Source of the DNA: Struthio camelus
Taxonomy: Eukaryota > Chordata > Aves > Struthioniformes > Struthionidae
Reading direction: 5' to 3'
DNA: 64,000 bases
NCBI RefSeq assembly: GCF_040807025.1
Contig: NC_090943.1
Coordinates: 136,783,950 to 136,847,949, forward strand
The notes under the pieces are model-generated. The model saw only the letters and a program-made list of their open reading frames with translations. It had not been told where the DNA came from and searched no databases. Made by a program: the position numbers and the translations under genes. This document shows, one piece after another, positions 29,901 to 64,000 of the stretch. Within the stretch, counting starts at the first letter, position 1; each line of letters opens with the position of its first letter.

Positions 29901-32900
29901 GGTATAATCAAGTGTGGTCATATCTACCATTACATGTTGGTGGATTTTTTTAATAAAACTTCATTTCACAGATCTTCCCCAAGACATCATCCAAATCCCG
30001 TAGCTTAAAATGATATCATTCAGACTTTAACAGTCCTGACAACACCAGAATCATCCAGGAGCTAGATAGATGCAAACACTTAAGTGCTATTAGTATACTA
30101 ACAATTTAAAGTGTAACAGGAGATTTACGTGCTTCAACTGAAATTGAAGGAAGGACTGCACTTACAAAACTCACACTGAAATTTGAGTGCAACCTTGCTC
30201 AAAAGTGAGGAAATTATTGGAGGTTTAGTTGAGTGTTTGGGATTCTAACTGGTTGTAGTTCCTGGAGGGATTTCTTAGCTTTTGTGTGACAAAGGGTTTG
30301 TGGCTCTTGTGTAGGCAAATTAGTCATAAGAGGAGTTGAGATGCTCTGCTGTCATTAAGTGCCAGATTCCCACTTATTTGGGTGCTTGCATCCCAATGCC
30401 ATAAACTTGATACTGAGTATTTTTGCGGCTGTAAAATGGCAATATTAAGTTCACTGTCACTGAGAATTCATCAGCTTGATTTGTGAAGTGCTTGAACTAT
30501 GTAGCATGTCAGGCCCTGTAAGTACCAAAGACATTTTGACTTTAATCAAAGTTGGCCATTACTACTGTGACCTTACATCACTTGTTTAGAAGCTCAGTTT
30601 GTACTGAGATCTGTAGCTGCACTTGGCCAGTAAATTTCTGTTGTCACACCAAAGAGATGAAAGGATCAGCATAACAAATAAGACTGAGTTCAAGGATTAA
30701 ATACGTGTTCTTCTATATACGTTGTCTCGGTATATGCAAATGGAAGTAATGTCTCGGTGCAGTTCCACAGGATCCTTGAGAACAGAAAGGAGGTAGAAGT
30801 ACTCCTTGGTCTCTTAATTTCACTGCCAGTGATTAGGTCTGATAACTTTGATATTGCCAGGAGGATGTATGTTGTCAAACTTAACAGCTGGAATGCTAAT
30901 ATAGTAAATAAAACTAACATGTCCTCCTCAGCAACCGCTTGGAAGATGTGAAAGACAGTTATGAAGAAAAACTGGAGAGCAAATTTGAAATGTATAAAGA
31001 AGCCATCAAGAAACATGCATATATGTGTGCAGTGGAACAGATTGAAGATCATTATGTTCCCATAGAAGAATTTCTAGCTGAGCAAGGGAAAGTTGAGGTA
31101 TGACTTGACTACTGCTAAAAACTGTGTCCTAAATGTTAGCCTCTTAACTCTAAACAGTGCTTTTCCCTAACAGCATTATTCAGGAATCCTAAATGTAACA
31201 CTAAACAGTCAAAATCATTGTAGCAGTTCAGCCTAGTTATTCAGGTATCTGTTGCTAGGGATGATATATGCAGCGACTTAGCTTTGTGGAGATCCTTGGA
31301 GTTGTAAGGTATGGAGTAAAAAATTTAAGGGTTGGTGGGGAATTGAGTAGAAGGGTAGCTATTTTAATTACAGTGGGCATCTGATCGGAAGATCTAGAGG
31401 GAAGACACTGGGAAAGAAACTGATGGGAAATCAAACTTTATGCAGTTTAAACTCCTGAATATACTCACACCTAGAACTGCTCAGTGGTCATGGTCGGTAA
31501 GTTGCTACTCCTTTTGCAGGGCGTAAGGAAGTGTATGTACCACCTCAGAACTGCGTGCATATGCTTCTTTAATGATAAGTACCCATAAATGAAAAATATC
31601 TATCTGGAAATATCTGGGAATTACACACTTTTTTCTTTTGAAGTTGTGTAGATGAAGTTAATGGGCACTTAGGCAAAAGCTGATACTAGATCATTATTGT
31701 CAACTACATGTAATGGAAAGGATTTAAGCCTAAGCCAGGGTATTAAACGACGCTTTGGTTTTACTAGTCACAAGCCAAAGTAACATTCTTATGGTTAAAA
31801 CATCCACCCTCACTTTTGCAGAATGATGAAAACGTGTTGTAAATGCCTACTTAACCTTTCTCTTTGGTCTGTCAAACTTGTGTCTAGACTTAAAACAAGT
31901 ATAGAATTCTCTTCTGATGGTCGTCTTCTAAACAACTGTAGTGCTATTCAGTGGTACAAGATTTTTGTGAAATCCTTGCGCTCTCTAGTTCACATAATGT
32001 ATCTTGTGGCATCAGATGGTTAGATAGTTTTGTGTTTTTCCCTTTGTCTAGTAGCCACTAAGTGCAAGTGCTCTGTGTACATGACAGACCAAGCTCTCTT
32101 CTGAAGAGCGGTTCTTGTGGTCACACCTCTTATCCTCAGCTGCCGCACTCACAAAAGGGCAGAGTAGCTTCAAAGGCCACTTAGGTCTTCCTGTTGCCTA
32201 TTGCTGGGAAGCAATGTCTGTGTAACTATTCCAAGACTGAGATGTGCCACAGAACTGCAGCAAGACTTGAATTATTTTTGCAATGAATCCTTTGCAGTCT
32301 TCTGCATCTACTTTAGGCCTTTGTGTAAGAGATTCTCATCCTGCTGTAGGTAACTACTCCAAATAGCAGGGTTCAGGGTTTCCATAGGGTCTACTTTTGT
32401 GGGGTCTGAGTGACTTCTGAGAGACTCCGACTGTACACAAAGCTAAATTCTAACTTTCTATAGATTGGAGCTTAATGTACCGTATCACATCAGTGGTAAG
32501 GAAATGACTGCCACTGAGATTTTTTTACCTTTTTGCTCTGTAAACATCTATGTGAAATTAAGTCCATAAGGAAAACACTGCTCCCAGACCATGCTAACTG
32601 GGACAGCATTATATTTCAAATCAGTGAGAATATGCTTCCTTCAGCAATGAGTCCAGGTGAGAATAGCTTCAGTTACACTTCAGAAAGTTGGTGAAAACAT
32701 ACTGTGAAATCCTGAGCCACGTTAGCCATATGTCTAGCCTCTGGATGGATGGCTGACTGATCCAGGGAGCAGATGATAGACTTGTGGGTCTTAATCTATT
32801 CAGAAGCTCTGTAATGGGAGAAAAGAATAATAACGGCATACACTAGAGTTGCTTTTTCATTGCTCTCCTGCCTAGGCACTGATCATGGGTGTCTTACCCC

Positions 32901-35900
32901 ACTCATAGGCAGCGTCCTTTAAAGTTATGAGGGAAGTGTTTTTTTTCTTGTAGATAGTGAAATATACACACTTCTGCTTTTACAGCTCTCCATTCAGGTG
33001 GTTGACACACAATGCTGTATTGTGTAATGGGCTCTGTTCTTCCTGTTCATCTCCACTTGTCTTTTATGGCAAGTTTTATGTGTGTTTGCATGTACATTGC
33101 TATACGATTTAAGTGGTCATGTACTTAATCTTCCATCAAAACATTCACCAGATCATCCCCTAAGGAGGTCTCTAACAGTTGTGTGTGGTGTGTATGGTGT
33201 TTTTTTAATGCTGCTTTGAATCATTCCTCTGACTTCTGTTGGATGACTCTTCAGCAGTGGACCTCTTCTCTCTGCATAAGATAAGCAGAACAGTAGCAGT
33301 CCATCCAACAAGTCTGATCACTGCAGGGGAAGGAGGGATCTTGGCCTTTATGATTAATCTCTGATAAATTACTTCTGAAAAGTAAGAGATCACTTGTAAG
33401 TCTTATCCTAATCCTAATTCCTTTTTACAACAAATCTGGATCTCATGATCAGAAACATTTTGCTAAGCCATATTACGTTGTAGGTAAATCAAGATTTCCC
33501 TTTCAACACAGGGGACGGTGTTATTTCTTCATTTAGAGCATAATCTTTTGGATCTTAGTCCAGTGTAGCTAATAACTTGATTGCCCTCTAAGTCAATTTG
33601 CAGAAAATGATTCAGACATCCATCTGAGAGCTGGCTGTGAGCTTTTGTATTTTTTGTTGAGGGTTATTTGTGGTTATTTGGTGGTTTTTTGTTTGTTTTA
33701 GAAGTAAACTGAGATAAGTTGGGCTGCCACCAGAAGGCAGACTTAGCACATGCTTGTTATTTGTTAGGTCAGGCTGGCAGATAGATATTCTACTTGGCCA
33801 TCTCCTTTAAATGAGGCTGCTCTTTCTTCCTGTTCAGAATGCGATTTAGGGGAGAATAAAAACACTTGGTTTCTAGTACAGGTAATTGATCTTGCCCACT
33901 TAAACTCCACTTTTATGTTCACTTGAGCCACAATTATATGTAGTTTAGTGTTTGTTTAAAAAAAGATTTATATTTTAATAGTATTGTCTAGTTACATAGC
34001 TGCCTCTTAGGCAGCCTTGCAGCCAATAAGATTCAAGTAGGATGGTGTTGGTAGCAGATCGGACAAGGAACTGATGAAACGGTTAAGATGTAAAATTCTG
34101 AATTGAAGGAGAAAACTAAGTGGGCAGCTTCAGAGAATCGGAATTTGAGTAACTTTTCTTGGTGATGAGACTTGTTCCGTTGTGATCTCTCTCTCTCATA
34201 TCATGCTAGCAATCTGGTGGGTACCAAACAGCAACGAAGAGATTAATGTTCAGCTCAGTAGGATGTATTCTTCCTTTACCAAGCTAACTGGCAGTGGTGT
34301 TTAATACAGACGAACTAAAGTTTCCTTTCTGCGTTATGGTTGCTTTTCAAACAATTAGAAAATCTTCAGGCTGGAGAAACTGATTCCTGTGTGAAGATAC
34401 TTCCTCCAAGAAGAAGGCCTCATGATCTGAATGGCATTCTTTACTGTGATTTCTCAACCATAACTGTCGCAATTTTCACTTGAAATTATTTAAAAATTGC
34501 ATATACATGTAAATGCATATAATTGAAGGATGTGCAGTGGTGCAGTCAAATTAAGGAGACACTTCAGGTAAATTCTACCATGTCCTCCTCTCTTTTCAGG
34601 AGAGGGAGAATAAAATAATGCAATTGGAAAGGCAACTTGATGAACAGTCAGGGAGACCGGCTCTGGAAAGTCCAAGTTCAGATACACCGACTGCAGAAAA
34701 TGACATGGAACTAGGTAGGAATCTAATCTGGATATACTTTATTAGCTTTTTGTACTGTGTGTAAACAAAACCTTTTCTGTTGCCTGTAGATCTTCTAAAC
34801 AAGAAGATGAAGAGAGCCAATGAAGGATTGCAGGAACAATGCAAAGAGAAGGAAGAGGTAGCTTTTGCTTAATATTTAATAAATCTGGGGATAGCGGTCC
34901 TAACCTCTTGAATGGTTTCAATGTTTGAAGATCTGTACTGCAGAGAAAAGCATGAAAATTCCTGCATCAGGTTTACAGAAGAGCTCTTGCCCAGCAGTTT
35001 TATCAAGAGATTGGCTATGTTCTGGCTTTTCTTGAGTTTATGAAGGCAGATACTACAATAGCTAGTCGCATGGTGAATATAGTGGCAGTTGGAAGAAGGG
35101 GGATATCTGGCCTTTTATTGTAATGTGTTGTTGCTTTTATGGCCTCAGTGCTTTCTTCCTGAAATGCTGCCTGCTTAGACATGGGGGAACAGGATGGCAG
35201 TTAAAGAATCTGGTAACAATTTAGATGTAGAGCCAGAATAGTGCCTTAAATCTGTCCTTGCTGTTAGTGCTGAACTCCATACCCCTCCCCCCCCCAACTT
35301 AAATTCCAGTAATAGATAACTTCTGTCCTTTAAACAAACAAGATCCCTATGTTCTGCATGGTATGTGGAGGTGGAAATCATGGCCTTCAGAATGCTGTGG
35401 AGAACTAAATATTAATCATTTTTAGGTATGCGTTTTTTTCTACACCTTGAACAAACTTACTGTAAGGCTGTAGTTAGTTTCTCATGTTGAAAGGGTGGGG
35501 ATGAGGGAAGAGACTTGAGCCTTGCTCCCTTCACTTCCCAGAGTAATTCCTAATAAAAAATAGGAGTAGGTGTTGGAGAAAGAGTTCCAGCTGGTTCTAA
35601 TAAAGCATATAAATGGAAAGTGAACTTAAATCCTCTTCTATTGAAAAAGTGTACTCCAAAAATAACTTTTTCCTTACCAGATTTAATGTCTTGTTTTATG
35701 GCCCTGGCATTTGTTTTCTACTCATGTTCTCCAGAGCTCTACAACAACTTCTAGTTCCTGTGTCAATTTCAAATTCTGATGCTAGAAAGCAAGTTTGGCT
35801 TTCATGCTTGATATGCGAGTTCAATATTGATTGTTTTGTGTGTCTAGAAAATGTGAGAGTGATGGGGTTGCTGCCTGGCAGTAACTGAAGTGAGAGCAAT

Positions 35901-38168
35901 TTAAAGCAGTTACGCTGTTAGTGCCACTCTGCTGCTTTGCCTCACAATATCCAAGCATATGTGATGAGTGATTTGCTGCTTTTTGTCCTTCCCTCCCACT
36001 CCCAGCTATTAAATGTGGGCAGAGGTTTTCTTTAGCTATCTAGGTATTTCCCTCCAACTATATAGAGTTAATGATCTTGCTGGTTCTGGATTTCTTTTCC
36101 CTCTTGAGTTAATCCAGCAGTATTAAAAGCCATCTTGCCATCAGAAAGGTAAGGCTCTGTGTGGAACTTAATTATGACAGAAGACATGAATAGTGTTAAT
36201 GAGAAGAGACCACAGTCTTAACTACCCTTACTGAAAAGGAGCAGACTGTTCCAGGAGTAGCTTAGTCTGTATTAGTGTTTTTTGTGGTTGATATATGTCT
36301 GTACAAATCCAATAGCTTCAGCACAGTGGCCCTTCAGTGCACCATGACGTTTTTGACCAGAAGCGATGGATTGGGGCACAGGGGTTAGAGAAGCAGATTT
36401 CATCTCTGTTGCATTGGTCTTAATTTGCTCTGTTCAAAACTAATCACTTAGAAATGCTTATACTGTCTTTGAGTTTTAATTATAAACAAAATTCATACAA
36501 AACATATCTTCAACTTGCAAGGGTTTTATTTTCAGCTTGTAAAATCTCTGAAGCTTAAAATACAGAAACTAAACGAAACCCTGCTAGAAGCTAATGAAGG
36601 CTACAGAAAAATGGCAGAAGAGAACAGTAGACTGAAACATACAATCATGCTTAAGGTTGGTCAACTATTTAAAAGAAACTTTAATACAGCTTGTGTATAG
36701 ACAATGTCAGATGTTTCTACATCCTTTTCTATGTAAAAACACTGTTCATTCTTATTCCTTGCTTTTAACATGAGCATAATATTTTTGAGTTTTTTTTTGC
36801 TTTCTTTCGTTCCATCCCTAACTTAAACTGAATCAGATTTCACAACCCTTGTGTTTCACTCCTCGACTTTCTTTTAAAAGACAAAGTCTGCCTTTTGATT
36901 TAAGGAATAGACTTGGTGAATTAATTACTTGGTGCTGTAAACTCTTGCTAATCTAAAGATGCCACAATGTGCTGTCAGGCACAGAAAATACTGTTCAGAA
37001 CTCTTCTAGAATTTCCTCAAATCATGAAGTGCTCTACTAAGGCCTAGCAAGCAGTTAGTACACAAGTTAGCACAACAATACCTAAGGTTCTTTGGCTTTA
37101 AAGCTATGCTGGCATTCTTGCAGAGGTGGCCAAGCTGAGTAAGAGCTATGGGCAGGTAAACCACTTAATACTGAAATGGAAGAACTCCCCCCCTTCAAAA
37201 GTAGAGGCTTTGTAAAGGTGAATGCATCTGACCTTGGGCATCAACTGAACTCCTAAATAAACACTGAAAACTTTGAACTCTTGAAATCTTGTATGTATGC
37301 CTCGTTTGTAATCTGCAAATGAAACAAGGTGGGTATAATACTGCAGAGCATTCTCTGAGCATTAAATTACTTTCTGCATGCTTTAGCTCAAGTCTGAGAC
37401 TGAAAAGCATTCATCCTGAACTTTCTAAGTCTTGGAACAAATTAAAGAAAATGAAGTTTTTTTCTTAATCACAAGGTTTAGAGAGTCTTTTTAAAAAGAT
37501 CATGCCCATTTTAAGCATTTATTCAGTCCTTGTTAGTAGAATTACAGCTATTATAAGAGTTTTGATTTGACCAATTTTGCTTTCAGTAATTAGTTTGCAG
37601 TTTAAGACAGGAAGGCGATCTTTATTTAGTTCCTAGAATAACTGAAGCTCTTTGCATGGGATGCCTAAGCATTATGGTGTCAGCTGCTGCAGTCAGACTC
37701 TGATCTCCAACTAGATCTGATGTCCCATTAGTTTGCTGTATTCCAAATTCCATAAGTAATTCAGGGCACCGAATAGCCATTTGGAGTAGTGATAACGGAG
37801 GTATTTACTAGAATAATAAAATCTTTTGGAACAAAAAATCAGCTTTATAGAGAAGACTAGCATTCACGTACCTAACAGTCTTATCCTCATAGGATCAAGA
37901 AATGAGTAATCTTCAGAACTGGGCCAAACGTGTTCTTGAGCTTGAAGAAACAGTGTCTTCCCTGCAAAAAGAACTTGATGAACGCAAAAAGCATTTGTGT
38001 GTAGAAGATCCAAAACAACAAAAACCGAAGAGAGGTTTGTTAGCTAACCTGAAATCCACAGTAGCAGGCACTTCTGGTATGCCTCTTGGTAAAGGCTGGG
38101 GGAAGTGTGAAGACTTGTCAAGCTCTTCAAGAAAGCAAATGCCATTGGTTCATAAAGTAAAAGAATAG
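12636..38168 (+). CDS. Kinesin-6 family motor, KIF20A-like, complete coding region (831 residues, 18 coding exons)
   Basis: A plus-end-directed microtubule motor by family; KIF20A acts in the central spindle and cytokinesis, while the role of this copy is inferred only. Exons: 12636-12767, 13911-13985, 16353-16472, 17453-17591, 17692-17876, 21316-21415, 21790-21981, 22064-22175, 23637-23708, 25727-25873, 26510-26675, 28060-28230, 28910-29049, 30932-31097, 34600-34714, 34790-34857, 36536-36655, 37893-38168; all phases agree and there is no internal stop. The motor spans about 48-480: FLRVRP 52-57, P-loop GVTNAGKT 144-151, switch I NEQSSRSH 346-353, switch II DLAGSE 381-386. The long stretch between the P-loop and [10 protein letters not shown] (272-281) contains the large loop-6 insertion typical of kinesin-6. 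Residues 540-780 are Glu/Lys-rich coiled coil; the tail is basic. Human KIF20A is 890 residues. ATG 12636 has a good context (G at -3, G at +4). KIF20A ortholog or paralog is unresolved. Confidence 0.9.
13911..13985 (+). CDS. Kinesin coding exon 2: first motor strand
   Basis: Residues 45-69, beginning [14 protein letters not shown], the first beta strand with the RVRP motif that opens every kinesin motor domain. Acceptor gagtag, donor gttagt, phase 0 on both sides. Confidence 0.9.
14050..15150 (-). pseudogene. Unrecognised decayed coding-like segment, antisense in a kinesin intron
   Basis: Read on the - strand, three frames in turn give protein-like stretches: near 15,020-15,145 ([18 protein letters not shown]), 14,458-14,640 ([18 protein letters not shown], later [18 protein letters not shown]) and 14,185-14,345 ([20 protein letters not shown]). 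They are separated by frameshifts and by stops, including a TGA at 14,529-14,531 of the kind a CGA codon gives by C-to-T change. The pattern is what an old processed pseudogene would look like, but I do not recognise the parent and cannot exclude chance. The + strand of 14,404-14,646 also carries an 80-codon open frame with no known motif. Confidence 0.3.
15329..15364. repeat. (AC)18 microsatellite
   Basis: Thirty-six bases of perfect AC dinucleotide followed by an A-rich run, in the kinesin intron between coding exons 2 and 3. A likely polymorphic length marker. Confidence 0.97.
16353..16472 (+). CDS. Kinesin coding exon 3, ending at a GC donor
   Basis: Residues 70-109 (GCVTIEDPQ through RFTFSQ), matching the ERGIG...HRFTFSQ stretch of KIF20A. 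The exon must end at CAG 16470-16472 because the next exon resumes with VFGPE; the intron therefore begins gcaaat, a GC donor, not GT. Confidence 0.9.
17453..17591 (+). CDS. Kinesin coding exon 4: P-loop
   Basis: Residues 110-155 plus one base. Contains [16 protein letters not shown], the Walker A nucleotide-binding loop with the catalytic Lys150 and Thr151. Acceptor tccaag, donor gtataa. Confidence 0.95.
17692..17876 (+). CDS. Kinesin coding exon 5
   Basis: Residues 156 (shared) to 217. Starts [19 protein letters not shown], parallel to GGILPRSL in KIF20A, then enters the Lys/Glu-rich kinesin-6 insertion. Acceptor gttaag, donor gtcagt. Confidence 0.92.
17877..21315 (+). other. Kinesin intron 5, no extra feature recognised
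   Basis: 3.4 kb of AT-rich intron with T and G homopolymer runs near 19,748-19,812. Open frames up to 74 codons have no motif. No RNA gene or classified repeat seen. Confidence 0.5.
21316..21415 (+). CDS. Kinesin coding exon 6: loop-6 insertion
   Basis: Residues 218-250, [20 protein letters not shown] and on: a poorly conserved linker within the family-specific insertion. Called from flanking splice sites (ttaag, gtaaaa) and exact phase continuity rather than from similarity. Confidence 0.8.
21790..21981 (+). CDS. Kinesin coding exon 7
   Basis: Residues 251-314. Contains [18 protein letters not shown], the conserved FEIYNE segment of kinesins, and [12 protein letters not shown]. Acceptor tatcag, donor gtaata. 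Confidence 0.95.
22064..22175 (+). CDS. Kinesin coding exon 8: start of switch I
   Basis: Residues 315-351, starting DLKWINIQ and ending MNEQSSR. The preceding intron is only 82 bases. A nearer acceptor (tttacag, 22026) would add a stop codon, so 22064 is the functional start. Confidence 0.94.
23637..23708 (+). CDS. Kinesin coding exon 9: end of switch I
   Basis: Completes NEQSSRSH across the splice junction, then [16 protein letters not shown] and on. Acceptor ttccag, donor gtaagt. Confidence 0.93.
24854..24951. repeat. 29-bp perfect inverted repeat, long hairpin in a kinesin intron
   Basis: Arm 24,854-24,882 is exactly the reverse complement of 24,923-24,951, with a 40-base AT-rich spacer that can itself extend the stem by partial pairing. 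It lies in the intron between coding exons 9 and 10. The flanks (gagat and tacat) show no target-site duplication, so a transposon with terminal repeats is not supported. It could be a hairpin RNA precursor or the product of a template-switch mutation. Confidence 0.9.
25727..25873 (+). CDS. Kinesin coding exon 10: switch II
   Basis: Residues 376-424, [14 protein letters not shown] then [19 protein letters not shown], the switch II loop and helix that carry the microtubule-binding surface. Acceptor atgcag, donor gtaagt. Confidence 0.96.
26510..26675 (+). CDS. Kinesin coding exon 11: end of motor core
   Basis: Residues 425-480. Contains [23 protein letters not shown] and [18 protein letters not shown], the last conserved blocks of the motor. 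Acceptor tataag, donor gtaaga. Confidence 0.96.
26916..26944 (+). repeat. A29 homopolymer in a kinesin intron
   Basis: Twenty-nine consecutive A in the intron after the last motor exon. No retroposon body is recognisable upstream. Confidence 0.9.
28060..28230 (+). CDS. Kinesin coding exon 12: neck region
   Basis: Residues 481-537, [16 protein letters not shown] and on to [13 protein letters not shown], an acidic stretch like the DDDIENEADIS segment of KIF20A. Donor gtagat. The frame stays open past the donor to a stop at 28363-28365. Confidence 0.9.
28910..29049 (+). CDS. Kinesin coding exon 13: coiled coil
   Basis: Residues 538-583. Heptad-like [20 protein letters not shown] followed by [15 protein letters not shown], parallel to the ERQEKLQLEMHLRDEI segment of KIF20A. 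Acceptor attcag, donor gtaatt. Confidence 0.92.
29050..30931 (+). other. Kinesin intron 13, nothing recognised
   Basis: AT-rich intronic DNA with no motif-bearing frame. The - strand frame at 30,690-31,052 overlaps coding exon 14 and is its antisense shadow. Confidence 0.5.
30932..31097 (+). CDS. Kinesin coding exon 14: coiled coil
   Basis: Residues 584-639, [20 protein letters not shown] and on, a helical Glu/Lys-rich stretch. Acceptor cctcag, donor gtatga. Confidence 0.9.
31098..34599 (+). other. Kinesin intron 14, nothing recognised
   Basis: 3.5 kb intron. Open frames of up to 66 codons have no motif; no RNA gene or classified repeat seen. Confidence 0.5.
34600..34714 (+). CDS. Kinesin coding exon 15
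   Basis: Residues 640-677. Short helix [16 protein letters not shown] followed by a Ser/Pro/Thr-rich linker ([14 protein letters not shown]). Acceptor tttcag, donor gtagga. Confidence 0.88.
34790..34857 (+). CDS. Kinesin coding exon 16
   Basis: Residues 678-700, [20 protein letters not shown] and on, coiled coil. The shortest exon but one besides exon 2 (68 bases); acceptor ctgtag, donor gtagct. Confidence 0.85.
34858..36535 (+). other. Kinesin intron 16, nothing recognised
   Basis: 1.7 kb intron. A + strand frame of 91 codons (35,613-35,888) and its antisense partner lack motifs and splice logic. Confidence 0.5.
36536..36655 (+). CDS. Kinesin coding exon 17
   Basis: Residues 701-740, [20 protein letters not shown] and on, coiled coil with regular Leu spacing. 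Acceptor tttcag, donor gttggt. Confidence 0.88.
37893..38168 (+). CDS. Kinesin coding exon 18: tail and stop
   Basis: Residues 741-831. A last coiled-coil stretch ([20 protein letters not shown]) is followed by a basic, Ser-rich tail ([17 protein letters not shown] onward) and TAG at 38166-38168. The tail is loosely like the basic KPFLRNLLPRTP region of KIF20A. Confidence 0.9.
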   Translation, partial: DQEMSNLQNWAKRVLELEETVSSLQKELDERKKHLCVEDPKQQKPKRGLLANLKSTVAGTSGMPLGKGWGKCEDLSSSSRKQMPLVHKVKE

Positions 38169-38800
38169 TATTTGATTGAAGCGTGCAACTGCTGGGCCTC
38201 TTCAACATTCTTTAACTGTTGGTAGCTTTGCATCTACTTTCAGAGTGAGAAAATCTTCACTGTCATGGTAACTGATAGAGGAAAAAATACTTAATACAAA
38301 AGTTTAGATCAAATCAGGGTAGAATTTACAGAACTCTACAAGTATAGACCTAAACTTGGGTTTTTAACAATTGGTATGGGGATATGATTTGTTTTTTTAG
38401 TCTTGAGTAACTGCTATCATGGACTTCTGCATTGATAAACATGCAATTTATGTGAAGGGGGATGTTCCTCTCTTGCTGCTCACTACCTTTTTATGTTAAT
38501 ACTTCATTTCTGTTGGTTTCCTAGAATCAGATGGCTTGTAAGCTTTACCTCAGGCAGTTAAAATAAGTTGCTGCTTTAGTAGTAATCTTTGACTTGAAAA
38601 TTGCCATCTTGGGATCAAACTGAGCAAATTCTTAAAAGTAATATGTCAAAAGGAGGCAACATAAAGCATGTCTTGTGGCTTTTTTAGCTCACTTAGCTTT
38701 GTACAGGCAGTTGTTTTAATATTGTTTGAAGTTTTACTAAGAATGTGCATGAAACTTTAAAAATCTATTTATAATAAAATTTTCAATTTCTAGATTATGC
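38169..38800 (+). terminator. Kinesin 3' UTR with AATAAA at 38773-38778
   Basis: About 0.6 kb of AT-rich DNA follows the stop, ending in AATAAA and a T-rich stretch. No other consensus signal is closer to the stop. Confidence 0.75.
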
Positions 38801-40234
38801 TCTGTTTATTTGATAAAGGTGAAGAAAAATAGTAAAAACTAAGATAAGGAACGATAATTAACTTAGAGGCTAAATTGTCCTACAGTGATTGATTATATGA
38901 TGATCTTTAGTGCAGAAGATCATAGCCCTGATTATTACTTAAACGTAGGTGGTAATGCAATAGCAAAACTGGATGATAAAACATAAGAGGTTTTGTAGAG
39001 GTGTTTCAGTCAAAAATAGTGGGATGAGGGGTGTGTGTGTGTGTATGTAGGGAGTTGTCTGCTTGCTATGAAAACACCAGGACTGTAAGAGTTGGAGAGG
39101 CTCTTTAGAGCGAGGCTGAGCTTGGCAGTAGGCTGGATCAACCTGTTGCTGCAGTGCTGTTTCAGGCAGTGCAAGGGGCTGTGGTGCTGAGCAAGAGCCT
39201 CACCTCTTGCTCTGAAGACACTAGGGGGTGCAGCCTTGCCGTGTGCTCAGACCAGCCCCTCTGGGAGGTGATTGCTCTTGACAGTTTGAGCCAAGTTTCT
39301 TTTAATCCTGGATCAATCTGTTCAAGTTTAGTAACATGTAATTGCTGACATGTCTTTAACCAGCCTGACGATGTAGGACCTGAGCCAGTACTATTAGCAT
39401 GTTTAACAAAGACAGCTTAAATGTAGGTTATCTGGCTCCAGGAGTTCAAAAGGCCCATAATCCCCCAGCACAGAATTTCTGAAATATTATTCTACTCCCA
39501 CACAGCCTATTCTAGCTATTAAAAATATATTGGTGTAGTGATAGTGATCCCTTGACTTAACTTTTTTTTTTATCAGATATAAATTGCTTGAGGAATGGCA
39601 GTATCCAAACAGGAAGTAAGAAACATTTAATCAGAATAGGCTTATGGTGGACACTTACTGCAATAAGCCAAAACATGCTCTAGTGCTATGCATTGACAAC
39701 CTGCATCAAGTTTATGTAACAGACACTCTAAATGTAGAGTCTCTTACTCCCTAAGCAAATGCTGTTGCTATACACAATACATCCACTGCTCTTTAATTAG
39801 CTACAGGAAAGGGAAAGACAGGGTTAGTATCTAAATGTCTTGCCTCTGTTGAAGTGCTGACCAATTCTTAACTGTACTGTTTTCCTAAGTGTTGCAATGG
39901 ACAGTGTGTTGCCCTGTTACATTAAAGAATTGTGAAAAGCTGTTTTAAAGGGGATCTGAAGACTGAATCCTCCTCCCTTCCTGCCTTCCACCCAAAAAAA
40001 TAAAAAAAAGACAAACACACACACCCAAACCAGGATATAGAAATAGCTTGCTCAGTCCTCTTCCACTTCTCAAAACTGAATGAATGTAAGGAAAGCAAAA
40101 TCCATTACCACTTATAGCTGCGAAATAACCCTTTTAAGAGCATCTGCACGTTGCCACTGTGTTCTGCACCAACCTACCACTCCTGATATTCCACATCAGC
40201 CATTTGTAAATCAAAGCCACTACTACAGTACAAC
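38800..40234. other. Intergenic gap between the converging kinesin and LYN genes
   Basis: About 1.4 kb separates the kinesin poly(A) site on the + strand from the LYN poly(A) site on the - strand. A short GT-rich tract lies near 39,031-39,045. The 39,060-39,250 stretch is GC-richer than its surroundings and may be an unclassified repeat. Confidence 0.5.

Positions 40235-64000
<23,766 letters not shown>

Noticed and set aside
30690-31052. 120-codon - strand frame
   Set aside because: It is the antisense of kinesin coding exon 14, which has clean splice sites and coiled-coil protein.

Overview
The window is vertebrate nuclear DNA, most likely from a bird. It has multi-exon genes with GT-AG introns, CpG-island promoters, few repeats and one recognisable CR1-type LINE remnant. 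The gene content is the RPS20-LYN neighbourhood, which in mammals lies beside MOS and PLAG1. The species cannot be named from the sequence alone.

Layout, left to right. 1-5,680: intergenic, no gene recognised; it holds a diverged CR1-like LINE fragment (about 4.05-4.62 kb) and a small hairpin pair. 5,690-9,410: RPS20 on the + strand, complete, four exons, encoding the 119-residue ribosomal protein uS10 from a TATA-containing CpG island. 9,410-11,560: intergenic. 11,700-38,790: a complete + strand kinesin with a CpG-island promoter. I assembled 18 coding exons (12,636-38,168) that join in frame into an 831-residue kinesin-6 protein resembling KIF20A, with intact P-loop, switch I and switch II and a coiled-coil tail. 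38,790-40,230: short intergenic gap between converging 3' ends. 40,235 to the right edge: the 3' half of LYN on the - strand, five exons encoding most of the kinase domain and the regulatory C-terminal tail; the remaining 5' exons lie beyond the window.

The three genes do not form a pathway: a housekeeping ribosomal gene, a mitotic-type motor and a Src-family kinase. The notable point is the kinesin itself. From general knowledge of the human locus, LYN and RPS20 are neighbours with no kinesin between them, and human KIF20A is on another chromosome. An intact KIF20A-like gene here suggests a paralog kept in this lineage and absent from the mammalian locus. Further points are a GC-AG intron in the kinesin, a possible motor-only isoform ending at an intronic AATAAA, a 29-bp perfect inverted repeat in a kinesin intron that would fold as a long hairpin, and an unrecognised, decayed coding-like stretch antisense in another kinesin intron.

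All exon calls were made by reading splice sites, phase and protein similarity by eye; no alignment or database search was run.
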